Source: Ctena decussata (lineage: Eukaryota; Mollusca; Bivalvia; Lucinida; Lucinidae). From it: a DNA stretch of 64,000 nucleotides. Shown piece by piece: positions 32,490-43,639 of this stretch. The translations under genes were made by a program, and so were the position numbers. Below the pieces are notes generated by a model, which saw only the letters and a program-made list of their open reading frames with translations, was not told the origin of the DNA and searched no databases. The stretch is from assembly GCA_963989385.1 (NCBI GenBank), contig OZ022498.1:1309501-1373500 (forward strand). Direction: 5' to 3'. How positions within the stretch are numbered: the stretch's first letter is position 1; every line of letters begins with the position of its first letter.

Positions 32490-33830
32490 GAGACATACCT
32501 GCAGCACATCTAGACTAGTTCCTAACACAACTTCCGCTTCGTATGACTCACTGGAAACGAGGCTACATTATATCTGCATATGTGACAAGGATGCGACGGG
32601 TTATCGTCTCCAAATATGAATTTCCGTTACCATGTTTGCATTACATGTGTTCTGGGGAATTGTCCCTTATACCGTATTGGCAAATATCATCCTGAACACA
32701 CGCGCATACTGATCAGTTATACGTTAATCAGGGTGCCTAGATGCTGGATGAGAACAGGTAAGAATCTGATCAAACTGCGCGGATGCGCGGGTTGGTCTGA
32801 GTCTTCGTTGCTTGCATATGCATTTAGACACCTTTACGTTACCTGTGTGACTGGTTTTATATTTAATTGAACTCATAAATTTATTCGTTTTAGGCCAGCA
32901 CATTTTATTAATTGATTTACAGAATTCGTTTTCAATTTTGTTGATCGAAGGAACGTAATAAATATAGAAATATAAAAATGGCCTGGGTCGATGAAATAAC
33001 AGTTATTTTCCACCAAAAGTTCGGGTAGAACTAAAATCTTAAAGAGTTTCTTCAAGGGCAGAGTATACATTCAGAAGAAGGAACGTGGGCCAGACTACGA
33101 AGTTTCGACTAATAAAGTCTCATCAGTCTCCCTGACAATATCTGGTGACGAAACCAGAGAAAAGCATACAGAAATTTCTTGATTTTAATTGGGCAGTCGA
33201 TTCAGAGACTGACTAGTAACAAAAAGGGTGCAAATAATATAAAATACGATGATCTAGAATAAGACTAAACCAATCTAAAATTTCAGATTTCTCAGAATAT
33301 ATCATATCCTCTGATCTAAAATCTGCACTATGGATGATGTACGAGAAGACGTTTTACGGCCGCCACACGGCACAACGAAGTAAAATTAAAATCTTAAAGG
33401 GTTTCTTCAAGAGCAGAGTATATATTCAGAAGAAGGAAGTCAACAAATTTTATTCCAAAAGAGTGATTGAGAGTTGAATAGAAATAAAATTCAAACTTGC
33501 GATGTTATTTTTCCGGAGACGCTTAAACCATAGGGTATATAGGCTCTCTCGTATTTCAATAAATAAAAAATGTCGGCCTTATGTGTTGCTTTAAATTGTT
33601 TACTTTGCTACCAGGAAGTGTTAGTGTTCAGATAAGATTACCGAGCAACACTATAGATAAATACAGAGACATTTATTTTGCCTAGATATATTCTTTGAGT
33701 CGCGCCATACATTCGGGCAAAGAAAAATGAATGTGATCCTCTTCATAAGTTATCCTACCTTATGCGAATTTAGCTTATTTTGTATCACATGCGCAGATGC
33801 ACATATCTTGGGCGATCTGAAGCGTTACAT
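32490..33830. repeat. Segmental duplication block (partner 56900-57590)
   Basis: The phrases TTACATGTGTTCTGGGGAAT, ATGCATTTAGACACCTTTA, ACCTGTGTGACTG and, after about 720 bp of left-specific sequence (32870-33590), AGTGTTCAGATAAGATTACC and TTTAGCTTATTTTGTATCAC recur in the same order near 57015, 57200, 57310 and 57530. No coding function was seen. Confidence 0.72.
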
Positions 33831-34004
33831 CCATAGTGATAGTAAATGCTCATAACTGTTACTCAGAAAACAGGAATTTAATTCATTATTGTTGTAAATT
33901 ACATGTTATCTCCCTTTATATAAATTTATTTCCGATTATTCTTTGGTTTTTCAATTTTAGCAACTTTTTTCTCGTTTTTGTTGTAGATTTATCATTCCAA
34001 TGGA

Positions 34005-34100
34005 CACACGACTTTTAATCAACTTTAAATCAACGTTGATTCAATGGCATTATATTGAATCAACGCTGATTTATTTCAACGCTGTGTGCCCAGAAGGTTG
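34005..34100. repeat. Mini inverted-repeat fragment
   Basis: AATCAACGTTGATTCAATGG and AATCAACGCTGATT arms followed by GCTGTGTGCCCAGAAGG; related to 24325-24436. Confidence 0.5.
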
Positions 34101-34200
34101 CACTTTACACAGCAGTAGTTTCAAGAAAAATTGCGACACACCAAAATTGGGGAAACAGGGATATTTCCATACAGCTTACCAAAGACATGATAACACATTT

Positions 34201-34436
34201 GAACCGCGACACGAGAAAACCAACAATGTGGTTGTGCGCCCAGCACAGACTCAGATCAGCCCGGGCATTCGCCTAGTCCGCTCAGACTGTTCTCTTAGCG
34301 CTTAAAGGGTAGCTAAGGGTCTAAGCTACCTCCATGCGGACAGCGAAGACTCTGATCAGACTGGGCAGATGCCCAGGCTGATCTGAGTCTTCGCCGTCCG
34401 CACAACCACATTGTTGGTTTTCTCATGTCGCGGCTC
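34201..34436. mobile_element. Palindromic MITE, family P
   Basis: Complete family P element with GAACCGCGACACGAGAAAAC and the complementary CGGCTC end. Confidence 0.9.
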
Positions 34437-34739
34437 ATTTTGATCAGTGTTTTCTCTTTGAACATGTTTGGTACTCTGATTGTTTTGTAAGATGAAATAC
34501 ATATAACTTTTAATCAAGTTAAGATTTCCAGAATGACTGTCCCAAAACTAGACACCTGTTCACTTTAAAGTGTATTCGTTTTATCTTAAACTATCTTTAC
34601 AGCTATTCACTAGTATCTTGGTTTTACACATTCATTTAATTTTCAATTTCGTTCTTATTTATTAAACTTTCTGGTTCCATAAAACGGAAAATTTTAAGTA
34701 AAATCACGTGTAGCGTTTTCACTTTTGTTCAGTATATAT

Positions 34740-35579
34740 AATTTAGATCTTCAAATTCAAATTCTTTATTACACTTAGGTTTACAATGTGTAAACAACAA
34801 AAGGAGCAGTATATAAAGCATATACAAGACATGGCATAGTGGTGAACAAGACATTTTCATCACGTGTTCGGATGAATCTACACTATAAGGAGTCAGGGTC
34901 GTTTTATAGACTCGACCATGCTAGCTAAGCAATTCTATGTCTATACTTTGTTTGAAAGAAAGTGTTTAGGCGTTTAAACGGCATTTAAACACTACTGGGC
35001 GGAGCCATTTATGATAATGAGATGATGTGAATTGATTTGTTTATGGAAAACGAAAACCTTCTGGGCATCTATTATGTTAAGTGCATGTCATAGATTACGA
35101 GTATATCAGCTATCTAATAAAGATATACGATATCAAATACATACAACATAGGTACTGTAATAGTATTAGTTAATTTGGACCAAATATGCTCAAATACAAA
35201 AGAAAGTATACACTTTTTGAATGCCTCTCCGTGTATTTTCTAGCTTTTTACTGCTTCCATGATGTTCTTAGTCTCCTGATGGGAGTGGCATTATTCATTT
35301 TACTGACGAAGCAAAGGCTTTAATGTTTATTGATTATTTTGTTTCAATTTTGTCCGTTAACGTGAACAAGTAAGATTGCCGCACTTATAGCTGAAAACTA
35401 ATTCAAAATTAGTAGTATTGTTCTTGAAGAAAGTGAAAGTGTAATAAAGGATTTGAACTCAAATGAATTACGCTATTGGTCCTGACTTTGTCAGCACATA
35501 GATGCTTAAAGAAACCGTTCAAAGTGTAATAAAACTCCTTTGTTTTTTTTTACCACAGTTTTATTTTTTTTATCTTCCT
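34740..35579. other. Possible LINE tail, then unassigned DNA
   Basis: TTCAAATTCAAATTCTTTAT at 34750-34772 looks like the reverse complement of an L2/CR1-type 3' end (AATAAAGAATTTGAA). The rest of the stretch shows nothing I can name. Confidence 0.3.
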
Positions 35580-36015
35580 GGAGCAAATCTTTTATTTTAC
35601 CTGTATCTAAAAAAGAGATGAGAAAACACTTGCTTTCAACTACAAACCCATATCTTTTTTATAAGTAATGTTGGTACAGTAATGGGAAGAATAGTTTTAA
35701 AAATATCCATAATCATTTCTTATCAAATGATATATTTTAAAAGTACCATTCTGTGTTTCTTGCCGGACATTCGATCACTTATCAGCTTGTTGATATTTTC
35801 CACTATATTTGCCAGTCTCTAAACGACGAACAATATTCATGTATGATCTTTCGTGACATTTCTACAGCATTTGACCTCTGTGTATAGATAATTTGTCAGG
35901 TTTAGCTTTACGAATCTAAACCATATTTCGAAACTCTGATTTTAAAGTTTTCAAAATGAGTCCGTTGTTCACAAAAGACCATGAAATGTATGTCTCCATC
36001 CACACATTATGATAA
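35580..36015 (+). pseudogene. Decayed LINE reverse transcriptase fragment
   Basis: Across shifted frames one can read HNHFLSNDIF, FLAGHSITYQLVDIFHYICQ and SCMIFRDISTAFD, the last being RT motif A with its Asp. Stops occur throughout, and motif C is not seen. This is an old 5' and 3' truncated LINE. Confidence 0.75.
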
Positions 36016-36018
36016 GTA

Positions 36019-36230
36019 GGGTCAAGTCAGATAAATTCGGGCAGCAGGTAGATTCGGACAGTGACCTTTTTCTGTTATATGTCAGTTGTTTGGAATTAAA
36101 ACAAAACTAACTGGGCAAACAGTATAAATCCTGATGAGACGGCTCATAATGAGCCGTCTCATCTGGATTTTCACTGTTTGCAATGGTATGTCCGAATATA
36201 CCCGCTGTCCTAAATTACCCGACTCGACCC
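36019..36230. mobile_element. TA-flanked MITE, family T
   Basis: Begins GGGTCAAGTCAGATAAATTC and ends ACCCGACTCGACCC, with a central AGACGGCTCATAATGAGCC hairpin of the family H kind. TA precedes the element. Confidence 0.88.
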
Positions 36231-36249
36231 AATTGAGCGACATTTTACG

Positions 36250-36432
36250 GCTACCACACGGCACTAAATACCAGCTGTAAAAAGGTAGAGGTAAATGTTT
36301 CCCATAGCCTGGTGGCCGTAAGGGGAGTGGGGATTTGAGGCCCACTATATCTTGGGCACAGCATATTAAAGGCGGAGCCCATCCCTCCCCATTCGCAGTC
36401 TTATCTTTTCCTGATTCGGAAACGGTACCCAT
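36250..36432 (+). mobile_element. SINE family 2 fragment
   Basis: The reverse complement of the body at 62615-62890: contains AATGGGTACC (as its complement), GGAGCCCATCCCTCCCC and CCCATAGCCTGGTGGCCGT. Confidence 0.6.
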
Positions 36433-36442
36433 TTACGTAATA

Positions 36443-36603
36443 GATATATCCATTCTTTTTGAGATGTATCAGTTAATATCAGTACTGATTGTTAGGTGTA
36501 CAGGATAATGGACGAGCCCTTTAGGGCGAGTCCAATTATCCTGTACATCTAACAATCAGTATTGATATTTACTAATACATCTCAAAAAGAAATGGATATA
36601 TCT
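36443..36603. repeat. 161-bp near-perfect palindrome
   Basis: Arms of about 75 bp (AGATATATCCATTCTTTTTG through TGTACAGGATAATGGAC) pair with the right half around the centre GAGCCCTTTAGGGCGAG. It is a foldback MITE or young inverted duplication. Confidence 0.9.
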
Positions 36604-37224
36604 GTTTTAATCCACAGCGTTATCGAACTTTTCACCTAAAACAAATAATTAAACCAATGAAAAATATATTTTATCTTCTTTATTCATTTTATCTAATTCA
36701 ACCTGTCTCACTTTGTCTGGAAAATGGACCCTCCTGTCTGATGCAATAAGGTCATCAGTTACCTGACCAATTAGAAACGGCTTGAGTGATCAGGAAATTT
36801 GAATCAGAATGTTTGTCTCATTTTAAGGCTGTACACAGGAGAGGAAAGACAGAAAATTGGGCTGCAGTTTAAACAAATTTTGTTGGGTAAGCTCTGCTGT
36901 TCTATCTAATTACAAAGAAAATATTTGTTCAGGGTATTCACTAATCTCATTTTGTTTGGGTTATTTCAATTACGTATGTTTTAGTGTTTTTTTCTATTAC
37001 CAGGTACGCTGTTTATGGTTCATCAGAACCCATAACATAGAGGGCTTTTTTTCAACTAAAACAAATGTTGTGCTACTGAAATAACCTCACTGGCGTGCCT
37101 TTTTATATGAATTACCAACATTTTCAGTGCTTAATTTTAACATTTTTCTACCAAAACTTATGTTGTAGGGACTCACCTAATTGATGAGTAACCACAACAG
37201 AAGTTTTAAGATGTATGGGTACAC
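36604..37224. other. No gene recognised
   Basis: Short open frames only, with no motif. Confidence 0.4.
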
Positions 37225-37430
37225 ATCCAAGTTTTTCTGCCATTTATGCAGAAGGAACACATTGCTTCTCTGGATAATGTAGCTCTTCCCATTGGTTTAC
37301 TCTTAAAGAAAAGAATTTGCTCCTAAAGGAGAAGGAGTAAATTACTTTTTTCAAGAGTTGTCCCCCATTGAGAAGGGAGGCAAAAATGAAAATGGCAGAG
37401 TAATACTGTGACCTTAATTCAGTGCTCATT
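37225..37430. repeat. Old interspersed repeat, family R
   Basis: CTTCTCTGGATAATGTAGCT, CTTAAAGAAAAGAATTTGCT and TCAAGAGTTGTCCCCCATTG follow the family R order seen at 47190-47330. Confidence 0.6.
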
Positions 37431-37794
37431 TACTGAACAAAAAGTTGGTAACCATAAATAACCTCTGAGGTGAATCTAATGCAATCATATGATTTAATGG
37501 ATTATTTTCATACAAAATATGTTGTGGAGACTCATCTAAGCGAGGGGAGTCAAATGAATACCCTTAACAAATATTTCTGTGGCCAAAAGGAAAACAGCAG
37601 AGTTTACTAACACTAAGTTTGTTTAATTGCAGCTCTGTAATGATTGGTCTATTTAAAACTGTACATGATAACTGTACATGATAACAGTACATTATAACTA
37701 TACAGTTACCAGGATTTCTCAGTACTGGCAACTTCAAAGAAAAGTACTGTCAGCTGTGGATTAATGCTGGGTTAACACGGAGTTTTCCACTCGC

Positions 37795-37865
37795 CAGCTG
37801 GCCTAACCCAGATTCGAACCCGGGACCTTGCACTCCATACCCTGGTCCATGGTGCCTGTGTAGTG
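37795..37865 (-). mobile_element. tRNA-like SINE head fragment
   Basis: The minus strand carries a perfect B box GGTCCCGGGTTCGAATCTGGG. The A-box side is degenerate and no tail follows, so it is a fragment and not a tRNA gene. Confidence 0.5.
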
Positions 37866-38218
37866 AAGGTAAATACGTTATAAAGGATAAACTTTTGAGG
37901 GCAATGAACAAATTCGTGGGAGTATAACAGTATTTTTTGCTATTTTTTCATGACCTATCTGTATATGAAAATTTCAAAACCAAAGCTCCGTGGTTAATAA
38001 GCCCAGAAGCTGCATCAGGCGTTACGGACGACCGGACGAGCTGACGGACGGACAAGGCGAAAGCTATAGCCCCTCCTCAGTTTCTTTGCTTGATTTTATT
38101 GCGAGTACTTCCAATGGTACATGTAACAACAACAACAATAACAACAACAAAAACAAAAAACAGGTAGGGGCATCGAAAGAAGACGAAATCCCCGAGGAAT
38201 GTGTATTTGTACCATTGT

Positions 38219-38324
38219 TAGAAGTAAAAAGTATGCAAAGACCAGGAACTGAAACAGTCAAAATCCAAATCCAGCCCTCAAACCATAGTTGGAAACAACT
38301 AAGATTACAAATAATCAAGATACA
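38219..38324. repeat. Naiad flanking direct repeat, 3' copy
   Basis: Matches 42448-42553 over about 100 bp with one substitution. It contains AGTATGCAAAGACCAGGAAC and CAACTAAGATTACAAATAAT. Same orientation as its partner, as expected of a Penelope-type pseudo-LTR or a long target duplication. Confidence 0.9.
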
Positions 38325-38835
38325 GAGAACATATGGCCAACCGAGTGAGCAGCTTGTTCCCAAAAGGTGGCCACTCAGCAACCCAAACCGAACCAAAAAT
38401 AATAAGAACATACATAAGGTAAAACATCACAGAAACTCTGACACCAAAAACAGGCAACAGAGAACCACAACAGAACTACCGCCTTGGAACGGTCAGTAAT
38501 GAATTACTGGGGGGGCTTAAATCGATTTTACAGGCCCAACCTCACCCTCAGTTTCTGAAGTGGTACAAAACATTTAGTTGGTTGTTCGGTTCGCATGATA
38601 ACCCTCTAACTCGTCAATGAATCATCACGGTAAACACATAAATCAAATTTCAACACCATGAAGAAGCAAAGACGAGGACTCAACAGATACAACGGGCCGT
38701 CTGACAGGTGGAGATCCCTGTCCTGCCAAACGACCCCACTGGAAATCTGAAGCAAAAGAAGGTCACCAGCTGAGCCCCGGTGGACCAAGCAACAGACAAA
38801 AAGGCCCCGGTCCCAACCAACTAAAATGTATAGCT

Positions 38836-41800
38836 TTAGGTCGGGGCCATCATAGAGTCTGACGACCGATCCCCCGGTGTGCAATTAAAGAGTGCAGCAA
38901 AGTTATCAACCGTGATTGGGTTAATCACTAAGCATGCAGACTGTCGCATAACATTTAAATTATAGCCAATACGTTTGTGACGTATTATTATTTTTCGGAA
39001 TTGATCAGAAAAATCAGTCCTACCCTTAATCTTTTTGAATTTGTATACTAAGTCACCATAAAATTCTGGTTCCGATAGGCCTTGGTGTAAAAGAAATTTT
39101 AATCCGACATCAAATTTTGAAACCAAATCATGGTGTCTGCGATAGAATTTAGAAAAAGCCTTTCTAAGCTTATGATACCGATAGCCCTGTTGAAGAAGTT
39201 TAGCAGTTAAACATTTATTACGAGCATTAAAGTCATCTACATGACTACACACTCTAGCAAATCTTATAAGTTGAGAAATATACACTCCATAAGAGGGACG
39301 ACGTGGAACGTCACCATCCAAAAATGGAAAATTAACTTTATCAAAGTCAAAGTCATCACGTTTATCATAAATTTTAGAAGATACAAAACCGTTAGAAATA
39401 GATAGATGTAAATCCAAAAAGGGGGCCTCGGTATCTGAAGTATTAGCTTTATTCAATTTAAGTTCAGGTGGGTAAATTTGGTTAACCATGCTTTCAAAAT
39501 AAGGATTATCAATATTCAGAAGATCGTCTAAATATCTAGAGGTAGAGTTAAATGCCTCAATGATATCAGCTTGATTATCAACCGAAAGAGAAGTCATGAA
39601 ATCTCTTTCATAACAAAATAAAAACAAATCGGCCACAAAAGGAGCACAATTTGTACTCATCGGAATACCAACAATTTGTCTGTATAACTTATTACCAAAT
39701 CTGATGTAAATATTATCTACGAGATATGATAAGGCGTCACATACATTCTGACATGATCAAAGACTATATCCTCTATATATTTTACGGTCAGTAGAAGTGA
39801 AAAACGCTTTCTTATCGTTACAGGCAATATAAAGGGTATCTTCATTTTTGGAGAACTTTTTGAAGGCCCTCTCAATCAAATCAACAAGTTTTTCCTTTAT
39901 TAAATTATGGGGTAATGTGGTATAAAGAGTAGAAAAATCATAAGTGGACAAACTAGTCGCACGGAACCCTCTTGACTTTAGTTTACTAAGTACCTCACCA
40001 GAATTTTTTATAGACCAAAACATATTTTTCCCTGACCTCTCATACACTGTCTCATAGTACCAAATGACACGAGATTTCACAGCAATGAGGCAAGAAGTTA
40101 ATAATTTAGATAATTCTGTAGTAGTACAAGAGCTAGAGTTGGCAATGAATCTAGCTTTATACGGGTTTTTGTGAAGCTTAGGTAACCAATACATCGTAGG
40201 AAGTTTGTCTTGGCGTTCCTTAACGTTTACAGCAAACTTTAAAGGCAAATTATTTGAGTGGCTATGAACGACAGTCTTCTCATCTGTAAAAGTCTCTTCG
40301 TAAGCCGTGGTGCCGTTAAGTTCCTGCTTCAAAGTGTTAATATAGTGCATCCGACAAACAACAACAATGTTGTTTGCGGCCTTGTCAGCAGGAACCAAAA
40401 CATACTTCCTATGAAAATCCTGGATACCCTGCTTCAAATATCTAAAGGAAGATTTAGGCTTAGGAGGTAAAAGATTAGTATTGTGTGAATAAAACTTTAT
40501 ACGTTTATCCACAATATTAAAGATACTTAGTTTCCATTTCTTTAAAGCGTTACTTTCAACACCCTCTCGTTAACACCAACGATTACCAAAATCATTTAAT
40601 GCAGATGCAATTTCTTCCCTACATCTGTTGAAATCGATATGGGAAGGGAATCTATACTTAGGACCCTTAGAAACAATGTTACGAATTCTAGAATCCGGGA
40701 TGATCTTCAAATTTCCAGTCACAACATGACCTGCTGATGGGTAAATAAATTTGGAATCTTTACAATCTCATGAATCAGGAGTATTAGCATCGATGTCAAG
40801 ATCAGACACAAGTTTATTGAAATTAAATATGATACTTCTAATCGGTTTGTTATACTTATAACAAATAATAGGTGGTTCAGAATTTTGGAAATAATCAGGT
40901 ATGGAAGATGTAACAGATTTATCCTGAAATATACTAGGTAAATCTATAAAGTCAATACCTTTGTTAATGAAAGGGATTTTAATGAAATTTCTTTTATGAT
41001 TGATTTCAGAATCAATTAGTGGACGGAGAGGGTGTTGAGTATAACATCTAGTTAGAAGTGCCGCTTCGTACATTTGGTGATTTCTATCGTAAAACCTATT
41101 AGCCTCTATATCCAATTTGCGTAAGACTGGAATGGGTAGGGAACTAAGAATTGAAAGCATAGCATTTCGGCCATATTCCAATAATTTTGTTGATAAATCA
41201 TTAAGAGAAGTGTTAGATTTTTTGGCAGCACATCTTTTACGTTTATCATTTCCTTTTTGTCTTATACCATGAGATCTGGATTTACGTTTTCGAATTTCTA
41301 AAAGAGAAAACACATCAAAATCTGGCATTTTAGAGATATTTCCCTCATGGTAGATGTTATCGTTAACACCAAGTGGAGAAGCTGATTGCAATATTTTTAT
41401 CCATTTTAATTCAGTGTCGAATCTTTTTATGTTATTGAATCGAGCAGAAGAATTATGATCATATGATAACTTCTCAGATATTTGTACTGAAACATTATCA
41501 GGAGAATGACCAGTACGCTTAAAATGTTGGTATAGAAAAGTATCTATCTTTTTAGCCTTTAAAATCTTACGATAGTGCTCACCAAATCTAGTCTTCAGCT
41601 TACGACAAGTTTGTCCAACATATTGCATATTACAGTTCTGTGTGTTTCAAGTTAAAACATATATCAGATTCTCTGATTTTCAATCCAAATCAGAATCGTT
41701 AATTACTGAAAAAGTCCTACCATTCACAGATGAAGTGATAGTAGAGTCGGTACATAAATGTACACAACAGTTGCAACTCTTGGCATTGCACTTAGAAATG

Positions 41801-42279
41801 CTAGGATACATACTAGGTCTTTTGAACGGATTAGGGTATTTACGTAAAACCCGTGATTTAATTGGGGACAACCTTACTCGTAGATTGTTGCGAAAAGTGT
41901 TAGCATTTGATGCTCCATGTAGATCGACAGATGATGCCGAAAACAAATTTAGAGGTCTCATTCTAACTGTAGGTAATAAAGCTCGAAAGCTTTGAGTAGA
42001 ATTGGGAATCCGTACAGAAGACGCAGCATGTAACCTTAGGGGAGATATTGTAATTCTTAATCTGTTTGTAATAGTCATATTTGTGTATAGTGGGTTGATA
42101 CCGTCAAGAAAAGCGCGACATTCACACCGGTTATTGAATAAAACAGACATAATTTTGTTAAAGCAAACTCCCTCTGAAAAGGAATGGTATAACAAAGACC
42201 CACATCTCAAATCTATGTCTAATACAAGTCCACAGACAGAAACGTAAGAATTAGTTATACAACGGGGTGCGAATATCGG
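38836..42279 (-). CDS. Naiad GIY-YIG/RT protein with in-frame TGA codons
   Basis: One frame runs from about 42279 to a TAA at 38836-38838 with no indels. The N-terminal part (42210-41680) ends in a KCNAKSCNCC cluster. GIY-YIG nuclease: NLIYVLT, MQYVGQTCRKLKTRFGEH, HFKRTGHS, then a DTELKWIKIL Glu helix. The CxC-like linker reads PDS-TGA-DCKDSKF. The RT has MYWLPKLHKNPYKARF, STYDFSTLYTTLP (motif A), YRQIVGIPMSTNCAPF (motif B) and SRYLDDLLNIDN (motif C). Internal stops: TGA at 41680-41682, 41647-41649, 40768-40770 and 39757-39759, and one TAA at 40570-40572. A further TGA at 42280-42282 lies at the edge and may precede the start. TGA may encode selenocysteine, as reported for clam Naiads; the TAA probably makes this copy defective. 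The start is uncertain. Confidence 0.8.
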
Positions 42280-42447
42280 TCAATTAATGACCTCCAATTC
42301 AGTATCGAAATGGAATGGTATTAAGGGACATGAATAATGGAAAATGATTGCAAACAACCCCTGAGGATTGGAAAATAAGAGCATAAAATGGATGTGCGGG
42401 GAGACTTTTTGGGGCCGCCACACAGCACAACCACAAGAACTCTGATA

Positions 42448-42553
42448 ATAAAAGTAAAAAGTATGCAAAGACCAGGAACTGAAACAATCAAAATCCAAAT
42501 CCAGCCCTCAAACCATAGTTGGAAACAACTAAGATTACAAATAATCAAGATAC
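42448..42553. repeat. Naiad flanking direct repeat, 5' copy
   Basis: Partner of 38219-38324. Open frames across it on either strand are not thought to be coding. Confidence 0.9.
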
Positions 42554-42559
42554 TAGACC

Positions 42560-43280
42560 CGTCTTTGTTCACCAGCGACGAACAAAAGTGGAACCGTTAT
42601 TCGCAGGCTCAACAGTACATCGTTACAGACACCTTATAAGTGACAATGTTTTAACACTCGTCCTTTCAACAGCCATGCGGACCAAACAGCTAACTAAATG
42701 TTTCGAACCATTGAAGAAACAGAGGGCGAGGTTTGGATCCAGTTAAACATGTATGGCTACCTGTATAGCTGCCCACTTTGCTTCCCGTTATGTTTATAAT
42801 AAAAAATAGAAAATAGGTAAAAAAAGTTGTTAAATCTTTTAACGTATACTTTTGTTAGTCTGTTGTGTGGTGCGTGTTTTTTTTGTTACGTTGAACTAAG
42901 GGTGAGGTTTGGATCCAGTAAAACATGCTTAAGCACCCCCCCCAGTAATCTTTTGCGGACCGTTCCAAGGCGGTTCTTCTGTTGTGGTTCCTTGATGTTA
43001 TATTGTGCTATATCCGCTTGTCTATGTTCTTTGGCGGTTTGACCACCTGTTTTGCTACCAGTCTGCCTTTTGTTTTGTTTTGTTAGTTAAATATTAAATA
43101 GATGTTGATGCTGTTTTTGATTAGGGTAGCTGAATGACCACCTGTTTGGGAAAGAGCCGCTCAATCGGTTTCGTGAACTTGTGTCAATTTTTCTGTGTGT
43201 GAGTGCTTCTTTCCCAATTGGTTTTGAGAGCGGGCTGTTGGATTTAATTGTATTAATTCCTGATCATTGCATTTTTTTAC
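42560..43280 (+). mobile_element. Second Naiad 3' region in opposite orientation
   Basis: ACCAAACAGCTAACTAAATG, GAAGAAACAGAGGGCGAGGT and later GGGTGAGGTTTGGATCCAG, GGACCGTTCCAAGGCGGTTC and CACCTGTTTGGGAAAGAGCC repeat, on the plus strand, the order found downstream of the Naiad frame on the minus strand (38600-38330). No coding part accompanies it. The head-to-head arrangement fits the inverted, complex insertions known for Penelope-like elements. Confidence 0.72.
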
Positions 43281-43432
43281 GTTTAATAAAATAGATTTCC
43301 ATGTCATTAATGTTTTTATCAATTATTACTTTTTCTGATGTGGGTTGTGTGGAAATATGTTCTTACAGTAACCTGTCTGCCTGACTATTGATACAACGTT
43401 CCCTAATAGATGCCCAGCTTCTAAGTACAACC

Positions 43433-43620
43433 TTATAAGGTTTTATCATACAACAAACAAATAACGCTAATTAATCAGTTGAATATACAATGTATGAAAT
43501 ATTTTCATTACTAAAACGTCTTTGGCCTATGTGATACTTGGAAAATATTGCTAATTGTTGGATGACTTTATAAAAAGTTTTACAGAATTTTTGGTGGTTC
43601 TCTTCTTCAAAATGACGGTG
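43433..43620. repeat. Segmental duplication block (partner 21560-21745)
   Basis: TCATACAACAAACAAATAAC, TTTGGCCTATGTGATACTTG and TTCTCTTCTTCAAAATGACG match the left unit. The block is cut at 43620 by the I-type LINE and continues at 47088. Confidence 0.8.
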
Positions 43621-43639
43621 TAAAACTGCAATAAACAAA

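Larger units (their letters stand above)
38219..42553 (-). mobile_element. Penelope-like element, Naiad type (EN before RT)
   Basis: A 4.3-kb retroelement bounded by about 100-bp direct repeats. On the minus strand the order is N-terminal GIY-YIG nuclease, linker with a CxC-like site, reverse transcriptase with YLDD, then a 3' UTR (38325-38835) and the second direct repeat. This permuted order defines the Naiad clade of Penelope-like elements as I recall it; canonical ones have EN at the C-terminus. A second, inverted 3' region lies next to its 5' side at 42560-43280. Confidence 0.85.

Noticed and set aside
37990..38499. A 169-residue plus-strand open frame.
   Set aside because: It crosses an (AAC)n microsatellite, the Naiad direct repeat and the reverse of the Naiad tail, so it is a composite of unrelated non-coding parts.
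38800..38870. Possible SECIS hairpin downstream of the Naiad frame: ATGA, 12 nt, AAA and a GGCCCC/GGGGCC stem on the minus strand.
   Set aside because: It overlaps the end of the coding frame, and the 3' side lacks the GA needed for the non-Watson-Crick quartet. I could not find a convincing SECIS by eye.
38606..38884. A 92-residue open frame downstream of the Naiad RT on the minus strand.
   Set aside because: It overlaps the RT stop in another frame and lies in the element's 3' UTR. No recognisable domain.
39757..39759. Reading this TGA as certain selenocysteine.
   Set aside because: The local context could equally come from a Trp codon by a single G-to-A change, so I count it as weaker support than the other three.
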